From: JAGVSR01 sp963786675
GTDB taxonomy: Bacteria > Pseudomonadota > Alphaproteobacteria > Rhizobiales > Hyphomicrobiaceae
Length of the DNA stretch: 64,000 nt
Assembly: GCA_963786675.1 (NCBI GenBank)
Contig: CAWAZY010000003.1
Location: 620,001 to 684,000, forward strand
Direction: 5' to 3'
Shown: positions 28,113 through 36,762 of the stretch, one piece after another
Numbering within the stretch: position 1 is the first letter of the stretch
Layout of the letters: every line of letters starts with the position of its first letter
Notes under the pieces: model-generated
The model's database searches: none
The model's input: only the letters and a program-made list of their open reading frames with translations
Told to the model about the DNA's origin: nothing
Made by a program: the position numbers and the translations under genes

Positions 28113-28520
28113 CGTCGCGGGCTGATAAACGATTTCGCGGCCAAGCTCTGCCATCGACATCATGAGGTCGATGAGGGCATCGAAGGCGCGCTGGGCGATG
28201 TATTCGAACGCCTTCATCTCCCAGATGGTCTGGCCCTGGAAGAGCTGGCCGGCCATCAGCGTTTTGACCGCGACTTCCGGGCAGGCGTCGGAGCGCATCA
28301 GGGCGGCCAGATGCGGCTGCAGGGATGGGGAAATTTCGGGCACGTTCGGCGGGAAGCCGTTGGAATAGGCGGAGCGCTTGAACAGGTTCACTTCCTTGAA
28401 GTGCTCCATCAGCATTTTTTCCATGTCCGGGCTCACCTTGGCGAGCACCTGAATGCACGGCCGCATGCGTCCCGAAACATTGACCATGCCCTTGCGGATC
28501 AGAAGTTTTGGCGCCTGCAT
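28014..28520 (-). CDS. Hypothetical protein overlapping yidD
   Basis: The 168-residue product has no signal peptide or membrane helix. It contains IRKGMVNVSGRMRPCIQVLA, a long central helical region (QTIWEMKAFEYIAQRAFDAL) and an Ala/Val-rich acidic tail. No family is recognised. Its 3' end overlaps yidD by 99 bases on the opposite strand, which is long for convergent genes; the last 33 residues could be a lineage-specific extension. The start at 28520 has only a weak GGGGA ahead. Confidence 0.65.
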   Translation of the reverse strand: MQAPKLLIRKGMVNVSGRMRPCIQVLAKVSPDMEKMLMEHFKEVNLFKRSAYSNGFPPNVPEISPSLQPHLAALMRSDACPEVAVKTLMAGQLFQGQTIWEMKAFEYIAQRAFDALIDLMMSMAELGREIVYQPATSDLLAFKVDAVADAPAVPVAIEPGAEGVADAA

Positions 28521-28780
28521 GTGATGTCTATCCCCAACGTGAAGCGAAATCCGCGCCACGGCAGCGGGCGGACGGCAACATGCAACCCTACCGCCCAGGT
28601 CTTACCGAAGGCCTTGGAGGTGTGGTGAACGAAGCGTTGCGGCGCGTGCCAAAGGAAGCCGTCCGGAGACCGAATAGGCGGTCCTGGCTCTTGACAGACC
28701 CGCTTCGGAGGGCCGATGAAGCGGCCGGACATGACTTACGCCGCGCCCCGTAGGCGGCGAGTGAGCAACAGGAGAGACAG

Positions 28781-30724
28781 ATGACCGACGTCACCTTGAC
28801 GTTTCCGGATGGCGCGACCCGTCAAGTGGCCAAGGGCACCACGGGTCTGGACGTGGCGAAATCAATCTCGCCCTCGCTCGCCAAGCGCACGGTCGCCATG
28901 CAGCTCAACGGCGAACTGAGCGATCTCGCCGATCCCATCACATCCGATGCGCAGATCAATTTCGTCCCCCGCACCGATCCCGCCGCGCTGGAGCTCATCC
29001 GGCACGACTGCGCGCACGTCATGGCGGAGGCCGTGCAGGCGCTGTGGCCCGGCACGCAGGTGACCATCGGTCCCGTCATCGACAACGGCTTCTTCTACGA
29101 CTTCGCCAAGGCCGAACCGTTCTTGCCTGAAGACATCGGCAAGATCGAAAAGAAGATGCACGAAATCATCGCCAAGAACGCGCCCTTCACCAAGGACGTG
29201 TGGAGCCGCGAGAAGGCCAAACAGGTCTTCCGCGACAAGGGCGAGCTGTTCAAGGTTGAACTCGTCGACGCGATTCCCGAAGGCCAAGACCTCAAGATCT
29301 ACAAGCAGGGAGAGTGGTTCGACTTGTGCCGCGGCCCGCACATGACGTCCACGGGCGCCATCGGCAAGGCGTTCAAGCTGATGAAGTTCGCCGGCGCCTA
29401 CTGGCGCGGTGATTCAAACAACCCGCAGCTGCAGCGCATCTACGGTACCGCCTGGGCCAGCGAAGACGAGCTGAAGGCCTACCTGACGCAGCTGGAAGAA
29501 GCCGAGAAGCGCGACCACCGCAAGCTCGGCCGCGAGATGGACCTGTTCCACTTCCAGGAAGAAGCGCCGGGCTCCATCTTCTGGCACCCCAAGGGCTGGA
29601 CGCTGTTCCAGACGCTCATTGCCTACATGCGCCGCGCGCAAGAGCGCGCCGGCTACGTGGAAGTGAACTCGCCCGACATGATGGAGAAGCACTTCTGGGA
29701 GCTGTCGGGCCACTGGGAGAACTACGGCGAGAACATGTTTACGACTACGCTGCCCGACGAGCGCGTGTTCTGCTGCAAGCCGATGAACTGCCCCGGTCAC
29801 GTGCAGATCTACAAGCATGGCCTGAAGAGCTACCGCGATTTGCCGTTGAAGATCGCCGAGTTCGGCAAGGTGCACCGCTACGAGCCCTCGGGCGCGCTGC
29901 ACGGCATGCTGCGCGTGCGCCACTTCACGCAGGACGACGCGCACATCTTCATCACCGAAAACCAGATCATGGAGGAATGCCTCAAGATCAATGATCTGAT
30001 GCTCTCCATCTACAAGGACTTCGGCTTCGAGGACATTTTCATCAAGCTCTCGACGCGGCCGGAAAAGCGCGTCGGCGCGGATGAGCTGTGGGACAAGGCC
30101 GAGAAGGCGCTGCAGGATGTGCTGGACGAGGTGACACGGCGTTCCAACGGGCGCATCAAGACAGCGCTTCAGCCGGGCGAGGGCGCGTTCTATGGCCCCA
30201 AGCTCGAATATGTTTTAAAGGATGCCATCGGCCGCGAATGGCAGTGCGGCACCACGCAGGTGGACTTCAACCTCGCGGGGCGGCTTGGCGCGTTCTACAT
30301 CGACGAGAACTCGGAAAAGAAGACGCCGGTGATGATCCACCGCGCCATGTTCGGGTCGCTGGAACGTTTCACCGGCATTCTGATCGAGAACTTCGCCGGC
30401 CATTTCCCGCTGTGGCTCTCGCCGTTGCAGGTGGTGGTCGCGACCATCACCAGTGAGGCCGATCCTTACGCTCAGGAAGTCATCGCGGCGCTCAAGGCCG
30501 CCGGCCTGCGCGTGGACGGCGATCTGCGCAACGAGAAGATCGGCTACAAGGTGCGCGAACACTCGCTCGCCAAGGTGCCCGTCATCCTCGCCGTGGGCTT
30601 ACGTGACGCCGAAGCCCGCAACGTCTCCATGCGCCGGTTAGGCTCGCAGGAGCAGACGGTGCTGTCGCTTGATGAGGCGGTAGCGAGCCTCGCGAAGGAG
30701 GCGACGCCGCCGGATTTGGGGTGA
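28781..30724 (+). CDS. thrS: Threonyl-tRNA synthetase
   Basis: The 647-residue class II synthetase has an N-terminal TGS domain (VTLTFPDGATRQVAKGTTGLD). The editing domain follows, with HDCAHVMAEAVQALWP and YKQGEWFDLCRGPHM. The catalytic core shows motif 2 MNCPGHVQIYKHG/RVRHFTQDDAHIF and zinc Cys/His ligands. The anticodon-binding domain ends the protein (WLSPLQVVVATITSEADPYA). Length is normal. GGAGAGACAG precedes the ATG at 28781. The 260-base leader shows no T-box element. Confidence 0.97.
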   Translation: MTDVTLTFPDGATRQVAKGTTGLDVAKSISPSLAKRTVAMQLNGELSDLADPITSDAQINFVPRTDPAALELIRHDCAHVMAEAVQALWPGTQVTIGPVIDNGFFYDFAKAEPFLPEDIGKIEKKMHEIIAKNAPFTKDVWSREKAKQVFRDKGELFKVELVDAIPEGQDLKIYKQGEWFDLCRGPHMTSTGAIGKAFKLMKFAGAYWRGDSNNPQLQRIYGTAWASEDELKAYLTQLEEAEKRDHRKLGREMDLFHFQEEAPGSIFWHPKGWTLFQTLIAYMRRAQERAGYVEVNSPDMMEKHFWELSGHWENYGENMFTTTLPDERVFCCKPMNCPGHVQIYKHGLKSYRDLPLKIAEFGKVHRYEPSGALHGMLRVRHFTQDDAHIFITENQIMEECLKINDLMLSIYKDFGFEDIFIKLSTRPEKRVGADELWDKAEKALQDVLDEVTRRSNGRIKTALQPGEGAFYGPKLEYVLKDAIGREWQCGTTQVDFNLAGRLGAFYIDENSEKKTPVMIHRAMFGSLERFTGILIENFAGHFPLWLSPLQVVVATITSEADPYAQEVIAALKAAGLRVDGDLRNEKIGYKVREHSLAKVPVILAVGLRDAEARNVSMRRLGSQEQTVLSLDEAVASLAKEATPPDLG

Positions 30725-30824
30725 GTTCAAGAAGGCACCGCTCTGCAGTGTCTAAGTCTAAAAAACGATCGAAGTCAAAAAAATCAGTAATGCTGCTGGC
30801 TACCTTTTGTGTCGGTGCAGGTGG

Positions 30825-31571
30825 CTATCGCCGCCGAGTTACAGTCGTGATCTCCGATGCGCTAATGTAGATCAGTTGGTCGGCGATGCTAATAAGAGTG
30901 CCATTCTGTCCTGATCGTATAATGTGAGCATCGACGTATTTCGCTGTCTTAGATTGGACTGTAAAAAGCTCAGTGCTGCCGAGCCACTTATATGCCGCAG
31001 CAACCTGACCTACCTTATAAAGGGCCAGTGCGAAGCAGACTACGCCCATCAAAGCATTGATCATCCAATACTTGTTTGCAGAGCCGTACATCCGGTTGAT
31101 GCTTATTGACGCGTGCACCATCAACAAACAGAGCAATCCTGCAAACGCGAAAATTGGAATTGTCAGTATAACCCACCAAGCGTGGTTGAGACCGGCAGAG
31201 GCAACCAGCACAACTACAAGGCACAACTTGTCGGCGGTTGAAACCGCCCTGATCCTGTCAACAGGGTCGGGCCATTTAAATAGAAAGAACTCTTGGACTC
31301 TCTGAGCAATAGAGGAGACTACGATAAGCAAGAGGCCAGATATTGGTAAGAAAAGACCTGCGCCGTAAAGGATGTCAGAATAGCCGACAATACCCTGGAA
31401 AGCGTGGCCGAGTTCGGCAAAAAAGCCAGCATCAAATGCAAAACTAGCGACCAGAGAGAGCGCCAAACCCGCGCCCGCCAAGTTCCGCAAGTCGAGTAGT
31501 TCAGTCCCGTCCGTCGGAAGAATGGGCTTGGTCTCAAGCGCGTATCTGGCCGGGAGTTCGGCATTGCTCAA
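30825..31571 (-). CDS. AT-richer polytopic membrane protein, likely acquired
   Basis: The 248-residue product has four to five hydrophobic segments (about residues 33-50, 68-88, 117-150 and 170-190) and a short soluble C-terminus ending KTAKYVDAHIIRSG. The coding sequence is visibly richer in A and T than its neighbours, with codons such as ATA, AAA and TTA that are rare elsewhere. It sits between thrS and a repeat-rich stretch. No family is recognised. Composition and position suggest horizontal acquisition; the function cannot be inferred. Confidence 0.65.
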   Translation of the reverse strand: MSNAELPARYALETKPILPTDGTELLDLRNLAGAGLALSLVASFAFDAGFFAELGHAFQGIVGYSDILYGAGLFLPISGLLLIVVSSIAQRVQEFFLFKWPDPVDRIRAVSTADKLCLVVVLVASAGLNHAWWVILTIPIFAFAGLLCLLMVHASISINRMYGSANKYWMINALMGVVCFALALYKVGQVAAAYKWLGSTELFTVQSKTAKYVDAHIIRSGQNGTLISIADQLIYISASEITTVTRRR

Positions 31572-32175
31572 TTGGTATTCTCCGTCCGTTTTACCCCACT
31601 CCGAAAAAGCACATCTATTTCAATAGTTAGGTGGTGGCGGTTTAAGGGCGGCGCCGAAGTTATCCTCAAGAAAAATCGGGAATGGCTCGCGCACGCCCTC
31701 ACCACCCCACCGCTGCAATCCGGGCTTTAGGCCCGGGACCCATTGGGCCGCACAGTCGGGCTCACCGCTAAGCCATTTCTCCCTCCACATCGTCACCCCC
31801 GCGTTGATGCGGAGCATCGCTTCGCGATGACGGCGGGGTCCCAGTCAACACTGAGCACGATGAACAGCGCCGAGGCGCCCATCGCTGTGCCCAACGCCTC
31901 TCGAGCCGTCTCGCCGAAGCCCGTCTGGGTCCCGGCCGGCTCCGCTGCGCTCCGCACGCCGGGATGACGTTTGAGGGTAGGTGAATGTTCGTGCCACCCA
32001 ACCGCTGTCATCCCGGGCTTTAGGCCCGGGACCCATAGGTCAGCGCATGCTGATGTCGTGGTGTGTGCTGCGCTGGTGCCATAAGCGAACAAGGCCACAA
32101 CCTGTTGCACCATGGATCCCGGCGAGCCCCGGGATGACATGTGAGAGTGGGCGTGCGCTCGTGCTCGCGCCCTCT
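31572..32175. repeat. Repeat-rich intergenic region with palindromic elements
   Basis: This 604-base gap has no supported gene. It holds several related palindromes: CCGGGCTTTAGGCCCGG at about 31720-31737, CATCGCTTCGCGATG at 31815-31829, and a CGGGATGACG-type end at about 31958-31970. A complete element lies at 32007-32138. The hairpin TCCCGGGCTTTAGGCCCGGGACCCAT occurs at 32011-32036 and, with minor changes, at 31718-31743. Short open frames here are made of these repeats. Confidence 0.75.
32007..32138. repeat. Inverted-repeat element with GTCATCCCGGG ends
   Basis: GTCATCCCGGG (32007-32017) and CCCGGGATGAC (32128-32138) are perfect 11-bp inverted termini around a 110-base core with an internal hairpin. 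The element at 62784-62872 has the same architecture. Confidence 0.75.
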
Positions 32176-32763
32176 TCACCCCACTTTCCCCGCTGCCGTC
32201 GCCGCCGGCACTTCCACCAGCCGCCCGGTCTTCACGTCGTAGATGTAGCCGTAGATCGGGATGTGCGCCGGCACCAGCGGGTGGCTGCGGATGCGCTGCA
32301 CGTCCTGCGTCACGCTTTGCGTTTGATCGGTGATGGTGTGCCACTTGATGAAGAGCCCGGCTGGATTACCGCCGCCATGCTTGGGGTTCGACCACGTTTT
32401 TCCGTCGAAAGCCGCCGTTTCCAGATTGTCCGCCAGCAGCGTGCCCATGATCTCGTCGGTGAACAGTTCCATGCCGCAGTTGGTATGGTGGATGACGAAC
32501 CACTCCAGCGTGCCGAGCAGCTTGTGCGAGATGACCAGCGAGCGGATGGCGTCGTCGGTGGCGCGGCCGCCCGCGTTGCGAATGACGTGCGCGTCGCCCT
32601 CCGACAGACCGGCGTACTTCGCCGGATCGAGGCGTGCATCCATGCAGGTGAGCACCGCGAATTGACGCGCGGGCGGCAGCGCGAGCGATCCCTTGTCGCC
32701 AAAATCGGCGGCGTAGCGGGCGTTGGCATCCGTGACTTCGGTGACGATCTTGCTGCGTGACAT
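32176..32763 (-). CDS. Beta-class carbonic anhydrase
   Basis: The 195-residue product has the zinc set of beta carbonic anhydrases: C40, D42 and R44 in TCMDARLDP, then H93 and C96 in IHHTNCGM. HVIRNAGGRATDDAIRSL matches the substrate region of the Rv1284-like subgroup. It interconverts CO2 and bicarbonate. Together with the gamma-class protein at 20174 this gives two unrelated carbonic-anhydrase families in one window. Confidence 0.92.
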   Translation of the reverse strand: MSRSKIVTEVTDANARYAADFGDKGSLALPPARQFAVLTCMDARLDPAKYAGLSEGDAHVIRNAGGRATDDAIRSLVISHKLLGTLEWFVIHHTNCGMELFTDEIMGTLLADNLETAAFDGKTWSNPKHGGGNPAGLFIKWHTITDQTQSVTQDVQRIRSHPLVPAHIPIYGYIYDVKTGRLVEVPAATAAGKVG

Positions 32764-32936
32764 GGTGGGCCTCTGAGCATCGTTTTAGGTGGGGACCGGC
32801 GGCGCTGCGGTGCCGGCCGTCGATAAGGCTAACACGGGCACAGCGGACGTGTGAACGCCGTCAAGCGCGACGGGAACCAATCGCACGCGTCAACGTTTCC
32901 CCTTTTGTAAGCAACGCCAAAAAATGGAGGATGCTC

Positions 32937-33248
32937 ATGAAGCGCGAACTGATCCCAATCGTCGCCGTACTCTTCGCAATGGGTGCAACGCCCGCGCTGG
33001 CGGCCGATGCGAAGACTGACGCAAAGCCCGCCGCAGAGACCGCCGCTCCAGCCGGCCCTGAGGGCGCGGCCGGCGAAACAAGCGATCGCACGCCGCAAAA
33101 GGATACCGCGACGCCGCTTTCCCAGACGGACAACACTTCGGCCGGCGCCACCAGCGACCGCACGCCTGAGGCACAGAAGTCCATGAATAAGGATGCCAAG
33201 GCAGGAGACATGAAGCCGAAATCCGACACGGACACAAAGACGGAATAG
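32937..33248 (+). CDS. Secreted low-complexity protein
   Basis: The 103-residue product has a signal peptide (MKRELIPIVAVLFAMGATPALAA). A disordered mature part rich in Ala, Lys, Thr and Asp follows, with two related segments (ETSDRTPQKDTATPLSQTD and ATSDRTPEAQKS). It has a perfect TGGAGG site six bases before 32937. No family is recognised. It is probably periplasmic. Confidence 0.7.
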   Translation: MKRELIPIVAVLFAMGATPALAADAKTDAKPAAETAAPAGPEGAAGETSDRTPQKDTATPLSQTDNTSAGATSDRTPEAQKSMNKDAKAGDMKPKSDTDTKTE

Positions 33249-33275
33249 CTGCTCGTCCCACCGTGTCGAAAAGTT

Positions 33276-33311
33276 GAAAGGCCGGAGGATTTCGATCCCC
33301 CGGCCTTTCGC
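33276..33311. terminator. Hairpin terminator between convergent genes
   Basis: AAAGGCCGG and CCGGCCTTT form a stem around a short loop between the secreted-protein gene and the convergent fae-like gene. It could act in both directions. Confidence 0.8.
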
Positions 33312-33352
33312 ATTTCGTCGCCGTCGTTGGCGCGCACGGGCGTGGGGAAGAC

Positions 33353-33901
33353 CTAGATCTCGCCCTTCAAGCCCTTCTCGAAGTACTTGTGAATAACCTT
33401 GTCCTGGTTCTCCAGGAGCCAGTCGATGGAAGGCTCGCTGCGCATGGCCTTGGTGATGGCCTGCTCTGTCGCCTTGCGATGGATCTCGAAAAGGATCTTG
33501 TGGTCGAGCTTGTCGTCGGTGGCGACTGACGGATTGAGCCAAACCGAGACGATGATGCCGAGGTCGTTGGCCTTGTCGCGCGGGATCACACCGGAGCGGA
33601 CGCTGTCGAGCACGCCCATGGCGGTGGCGTACTGCACCGTTCCCATCAAGATGCTGGTGTAGCGCTCATTGTCGACGGAGACCTTGGAAACGCAAATCGT
33701 CGGCGGGCGCACCATCACGTCGGTGTTGAGCAGCGCCAGCACGCGCGAATGGCCGACGACCTGGTTGCCGAGTAGGTTGGCGAAGGCCGTGCCCATGGGC
33801 CCGTTCATTTCGCCGATCGCCACTTCCGGCTCGGCGGCGGTGCCCGGCGGTCCGCCGGCCACGAGGCTCTCTCCCACGCGCATGATGATACGGTCGCTCA
33901 T
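33353..33901 (-). CDS. Formaldehyde-activating enzyme (Fae) family homologue
   Basis: The 182-residue product follows the Fae fold closely. It has MRVGESLVAG, MGTAFANLLGNQVVGHSRVLAL, NERYTSILMGTVQYATAMGVLD and DKANDLGIIVSVWLNPSV. Fae condenses formaldehyde with tetrahydromethanopterin in methylotrophs. In Fae of Methylorubrum extorquens the catalytic His17 lies in an EVAHIDL segment. Here the corresponding stretch reads EPEVAIGEMNG (residues 24-34) with no His, so classical catalysis is doubtful. Divergent paralogues (Fae2/Fae3-like) exist in methylotrophs. AAGGGGA precedes the ATG at 33901. No methanopterin-pathway neighbour is present. Confidence 0.88.
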   Translation of the reverse strand: MSDRIIMRVGESLVAGGPPGTAAEPEVAIGEMNGPMGTAFANLLGNQVVGHSRVLALLNTDVMVRPPTICVSKVSVDNERYTSILMGTVQYATAMGVLDSVRSGVIPRDKANDLGIIVSVWLNPSVATDDKLDHKILFEIHRKATEQAITKAMRSEPSIDWLLENQDKVIHKYFEKGLKGEI

Positions 33902-34077
33902 TCTCGTCCCCTTGGATTGTGTGTTGGATGGATTGGGTGATGAAGACCGGCGGCGTTGGCCAGCACGGATCACGGGGGACTATGGCGTCTCAGTGCGCAG
34001 GGAGCAAGGCGCGGAGATCGCTGCCTTGAAGGTCCGCGCCGCATTGTTCAGCGACGGCGCGGGAATTAGACGTGAAA

Positions 34078-34476
34078 TTACGTCGTCATCGCCAGGATCG
34101 CCATGATGAGGCAGATCAGGACGAATTGCCCAACCACACGGGCGCGCATGAATAACTGACTGCCGTCCTCACTGCGCCCCGCCACGAGGCTCCAGACGCC
34201 GAGCAAGAGACCCATCGCAATGGCGGCGACAAGGACGAGCGCCGCGTAAGGCGCGAAGGCCTGGAGAACTTCGGACGGATTGGCGGCAAGCGCCTCCGAC
34301 ACGCGCGCATGCAGGGTGTCGTAACCCAGATACGCTGCAATAGCCGCGAAGACCGCGATGACGCCCGTTAGACCGAAGGCAAGGACGTAGCGGACGTTGT
34401 GGCCCGTTTCGCCGCCGCGGGCCTCGGTCTCGGTCAGGACGACGTTATGTTCGGTATGCTCATAGGGGGCTGCCAT
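34078..34476 (-). CDS. HIG1-domain inner-membrane protein
   Basis: The 132-residue product has three membrane segments (about residues 30-50, 78-98, 117-131). Near the C-terminus QLFMRARVVGQ (residues 107-117) fits the HIG1 signature Q-x3-R-x-R-x3-Q exactly. Bacterial and mitochondrial HIG1 proteins associate with cytochrome oxidase assembly or respiratory supercomplexes. Here no oxidase gene is adjacent. AAGGAG is a strong ribosome binding site upstream of 34476. The extra N-terminal membrane segment and charged lead differ from the shortest family members. Confidence 0.75.
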   Translation of the reverse strand: MAAPYEHTEHNVVLTETEARGGETGHNVRYVLAFGLTGVIAVFAAIAAYLGYDTLHARVSEALAANPSEVLQAFAPYAALVLVAAIAMGLLLGVWSLVAGRSEDGSQLFMRARVVGQFVLICLIMAILAMTT

Positions 34477-34725
34477 GACTGGGCTCCTTCTGAAAGACCC
34501 GGATTTCATGCGCAGATCGGTCGTTCGGGATGCCAACCGATCCCGTCGAGCCAGACGCCGCTGGCTATAGTTAGACTACCATTTTTGATCGCTATCAGTT
34601 CAGGGCGTCGCCATCACGCTTTCGCGACCTCGTCTGAAATGCGTGAGATGCGCCCCCGCGATGGCCGCCGCATGAAGCGTGTGCCGCGCGCGCAAGGCTT
34701 GCTCCTCTCGTGTGCATAACGGCGA

Positions 34726-34980
34726 TCAGCCGCGCGGAATTCTGCGGGGCGGTAGTTTGTGCTGGTTCTTTTCCGCGAGCGCGAGGGCTTCGTGCTTGTC
34801 CGGTGCATCGACAGGGACGTCGCCACCTGGATTGCCATCGTCGGGACCGTCTTGCGGCCGGCCGCCAGTCGGACCTGAGGGCGCGATCTTCTCAAGAGCG
34901 GGCTGTGGAGCGGGGGCCTTGACGGCGGGCTTATCGACCGGCGCGCCAGGGGCTGCAGGTTTGCCGCGCGTGCGGATCAT
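34726..34980 (-). CDS. Small Pro/Ala-rich hypothetical protein (84 aa)
   Basis: The product begins MIRTRGKPAAPGAP and stays rich in Pro, Ala, Gly, Lys and Asp up to an EKNQHKLPPRRIPRG end. It looks disordered and cytoplasmic. GGAGG eight bases before the ATG supports translation. No family is recognised. Confidence 0.55.
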   Translation of the reverse strand: MIRTRGKPAAPGAPVDKPAVKAPAPQPALEKIAPSGPTGGRPQDGPDDGNPGGDVPVDAPDKHEALALAEKNQHKLPPRRIPRG

Positions 34981-35065
34981 TGTGGCACCTCCCGTGTCAA
35001 CCTCTAAGGCCGATCAACGCATGGGATGGGGCAAGGTTCCCGTCGTGCTGCTGGCGATGGCGGCG

Positions 35066-35413
35066 TCAGGGAATAGAGCGCGGCGTCTTGCGCAAGGTCG
35101 GCGCCGCGGCCGGCCGTGTCGGGTTCACGACCTGCGCGCGGCGCGGCTCGCCCCGTCGCGGAGCGGACAGAAACCGCACGCCCAGGAGAGGACCGCGCCG
35201 CCAGACCGTTTCGCAGTCGGCTTCGATGCCATCCAACTCGATCAGGAGTTCAAAGGTGTCGGGAACGTGGGGCGTCTCGACCTCAAGCCGTGCCCCGGTG
35301 TCGGAATACTCCCGCACCCGGCAAGGCAGAGTCGCATGGCGATTCTGAAAGGCGATAATGCCCGATTTCAACTGTCTGCGGCGCGGGGCGGCACGCGGTT
35401 CGATAGGGGGCAT
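35066..35413 (-). CDS. Single PilZ-domain protein
   Basis: The 115-residue product has the PilZ pattern: PRRRQLKSGIIAFQNRHATLPC, REYSDTGARLEVETPHVPDTF and TVWRRGPLLGVRFL. The N-terminal arginines can serve as an RxxxR c-di-GMP motif. It is probably a stand-alone c-di-GMP receptor, with a basic disordered tail. The start at 35413 was chosen by the domain opening. Confidence 0.82.
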   Translation of the reverse strand: MPPIEPRAAPRRRQLKSGIIAFQNRHATLPCRVREYSDTGARLEVETPHVPDTFELLIELDGIEADCETVWRRGPLLGVRFLSAPRRGEPRRAQVVNPTRPAAAPTLRKTPRSIP

Positions 35414-35581
35414 GATGGGTCTTTGGTTGGGTATGCAGACGTCTGAGGAACAACTCGGGCAACCTACGCCAACACGCGTTAATGAACGCCTGAAACAATC
35501 AATTGCATTTGCGGGCATCGTCGCGGTGGTGGGCCGATCCACGCGGCCATTTCGGTGCCGGTGGTCCGCGCGGACCACGCG

Positions 35582-36058
35582 CTAGTGCCGCGGCGCGGCG
35601 CCGCCGAAATACTGCTCCAGTTCTTCGTCGATGCGCTGGGCTGCGGTCCGCCAATCGCCGGCCCGGCTGACGGCTGCGGGCGCCTCGCCCGGTCCTGCGG
35701 CAGTCGGCGGTTCGTCCGTGTGCTCCACGGTGGCGACCGGGTGCGCGCCGTCCATGACCAGGTCCACGGGGGACATATCGGCCTGGAGCATGTCAGCCTG
35801 TTGAAGGGCAGCATGGCCGTTGAGGGTGCCGCCGTGCACGGGCAGCGCGCAGAGGCGGGCCGCCAGATGCTGCAATTCGCCAAAAATGGCGTCGCGGCGG
35901 ATCTCGTGCAGCATGGTCACGCTGCGGACCTCCTTCAGAAGCTCATCGTCGGCCCGGCGGACTGCTTCGGAGAGGGCGCGAACCAGTTCGAGTTCGGAGC
36001 GCGATGTCTCCGTCAGTCGGGTCAGCAGATCTTCAACGTTGTGGGGAATGCCAGCCAT
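35582..36058 (-). CDS. Helical hypothetical protein
   Basis: The 158-residue product is mostly helical at its start (LTRLTETSRSELELVRALSEAVRRADDELLKEV), which could form a coiled coil. An Ala/Pro-rich linker and a short C-terminal helix (TAAQRIDEELEQYFGG) follow. CGAGGA precedes the ATG at 36058. No family is recognised. It is the gene upstream of the PilZ gene on the same strand, with a 168-base gap. Confidence 0.65.
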   Translation of the reverse strand: MAGIPHNVEDLLTRLTETSRSELELVRALSEAVRRADDELLKEVRSVTMLHEIRRDAIFGELQHLAARLCALPVHGGTLNGHAALQQADMLQADMSPVDLVMDGAHPVATVEHTDEPPTAAGPGEAPAAVSRAGDWRTAAQRIDEELEQYFGGAAPRH

Positions 36059-36266
36059 GGTGTCCTCGCGATTAGGCGTCTCATCGCCTGCACCAAGGTC
36101 TGATTCCAATGGCGGAAAAGTGTTCTCAAATAGAGCGAGCTAATTTTAAGAACGACATGAGAATACACGCGAAATAGTCATTCAATGAGTGCAACAGATT
36201 GCGCGTGTCTTCTATAACGCCTGAGTGCCGCCGGCTATTCCGCGCGCCGCCTTCGATCTTCAGGCC

Positions 36267-36683
36267 CTACTCATTCTCGTAGCGTGCCTTCAGGTCCTTG
36301 ATGCGCGCTTCGGTCTTTTCCGTTTTGCAGCCGATGATGTCGACGGTGGCCCCGCTGCCGCCCGACCAGAACATCGCGATATGGTCTTCGCACTCCGCGT
36401 CGCGGAACGCGATCCAGGCCCGCTGGCTTACCCGTAGTGCGTTCTCCCAGGCCTTGGCATCGAACTGGGGGTCTTCCGGCGCCATGTCTGGAATGGCCTT
36501 CAGGGCGCGCGCGTAGACCTCGTTCAGCTCCTTATCGGCCTTTGCGAACTCCGCGCCGGCGCAGGTGTTCATCTCGACGGTCGACATGGCCTCAGTGCAG
36601 TCCAACGGCTCCTCGGCGCGCGCGGGCAGGGCGATGGCCGTCACCAGGGGCACGACCAGAATGAAAAGGGTGGGAAATCTCAT
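36267..36683 (-). CDS. LprI-like (DUF1311) periplasmic protein
   Basis: The 138-residue product has a signal peptide (ILVVPLVTAIALPARA) and a mature part with LDCTEAMSTVEMNTCAGAEFAKADKELN. The RVSQRAWIAFRDAECE helix follows, then a final Cys in IIGCKTEKT. This is the LprI lysozyme-inhibitor-like family (PF07007). Its four conserved cysteines should form two disulphides. The product is likely periplasmic. Confidence 0.88.
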   Translation of the reverse strand: MRFPTLFILVVPLVTAIALPARAEEPLDCTEAMSTVEMNTCAGAEFAKADKELNEVYARALKAIPDMAPEDPQFDAKAWENALRVSQRAWIAFRDAECEDHIAMFWSGGSGATVDIIGCKTEKTEARIKDLKARYENE

Positions 36684-36762
36684 GGCATCGCCTCGCGCGT
36701 TGGGATGTGACACTAGACTCGTGGGCACGCATGGGGCTTGAATAGTGCGGGCATGGGCAGCG

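Noticed and set aside
28560..28780. T-box leader before thrS
   Set aside because: No T-box sequence or terminator/antiterminator pair was recognised, and T-boxes are rare outside Gram-positive bacteria.
31793..32344. 183-codon minus-strand frame over the repeat region
   Set aside because: It runs through palindromic repeats and overlaps the beta carbonic anhydrase gene in another frame; its translation has no protein-like pattern.
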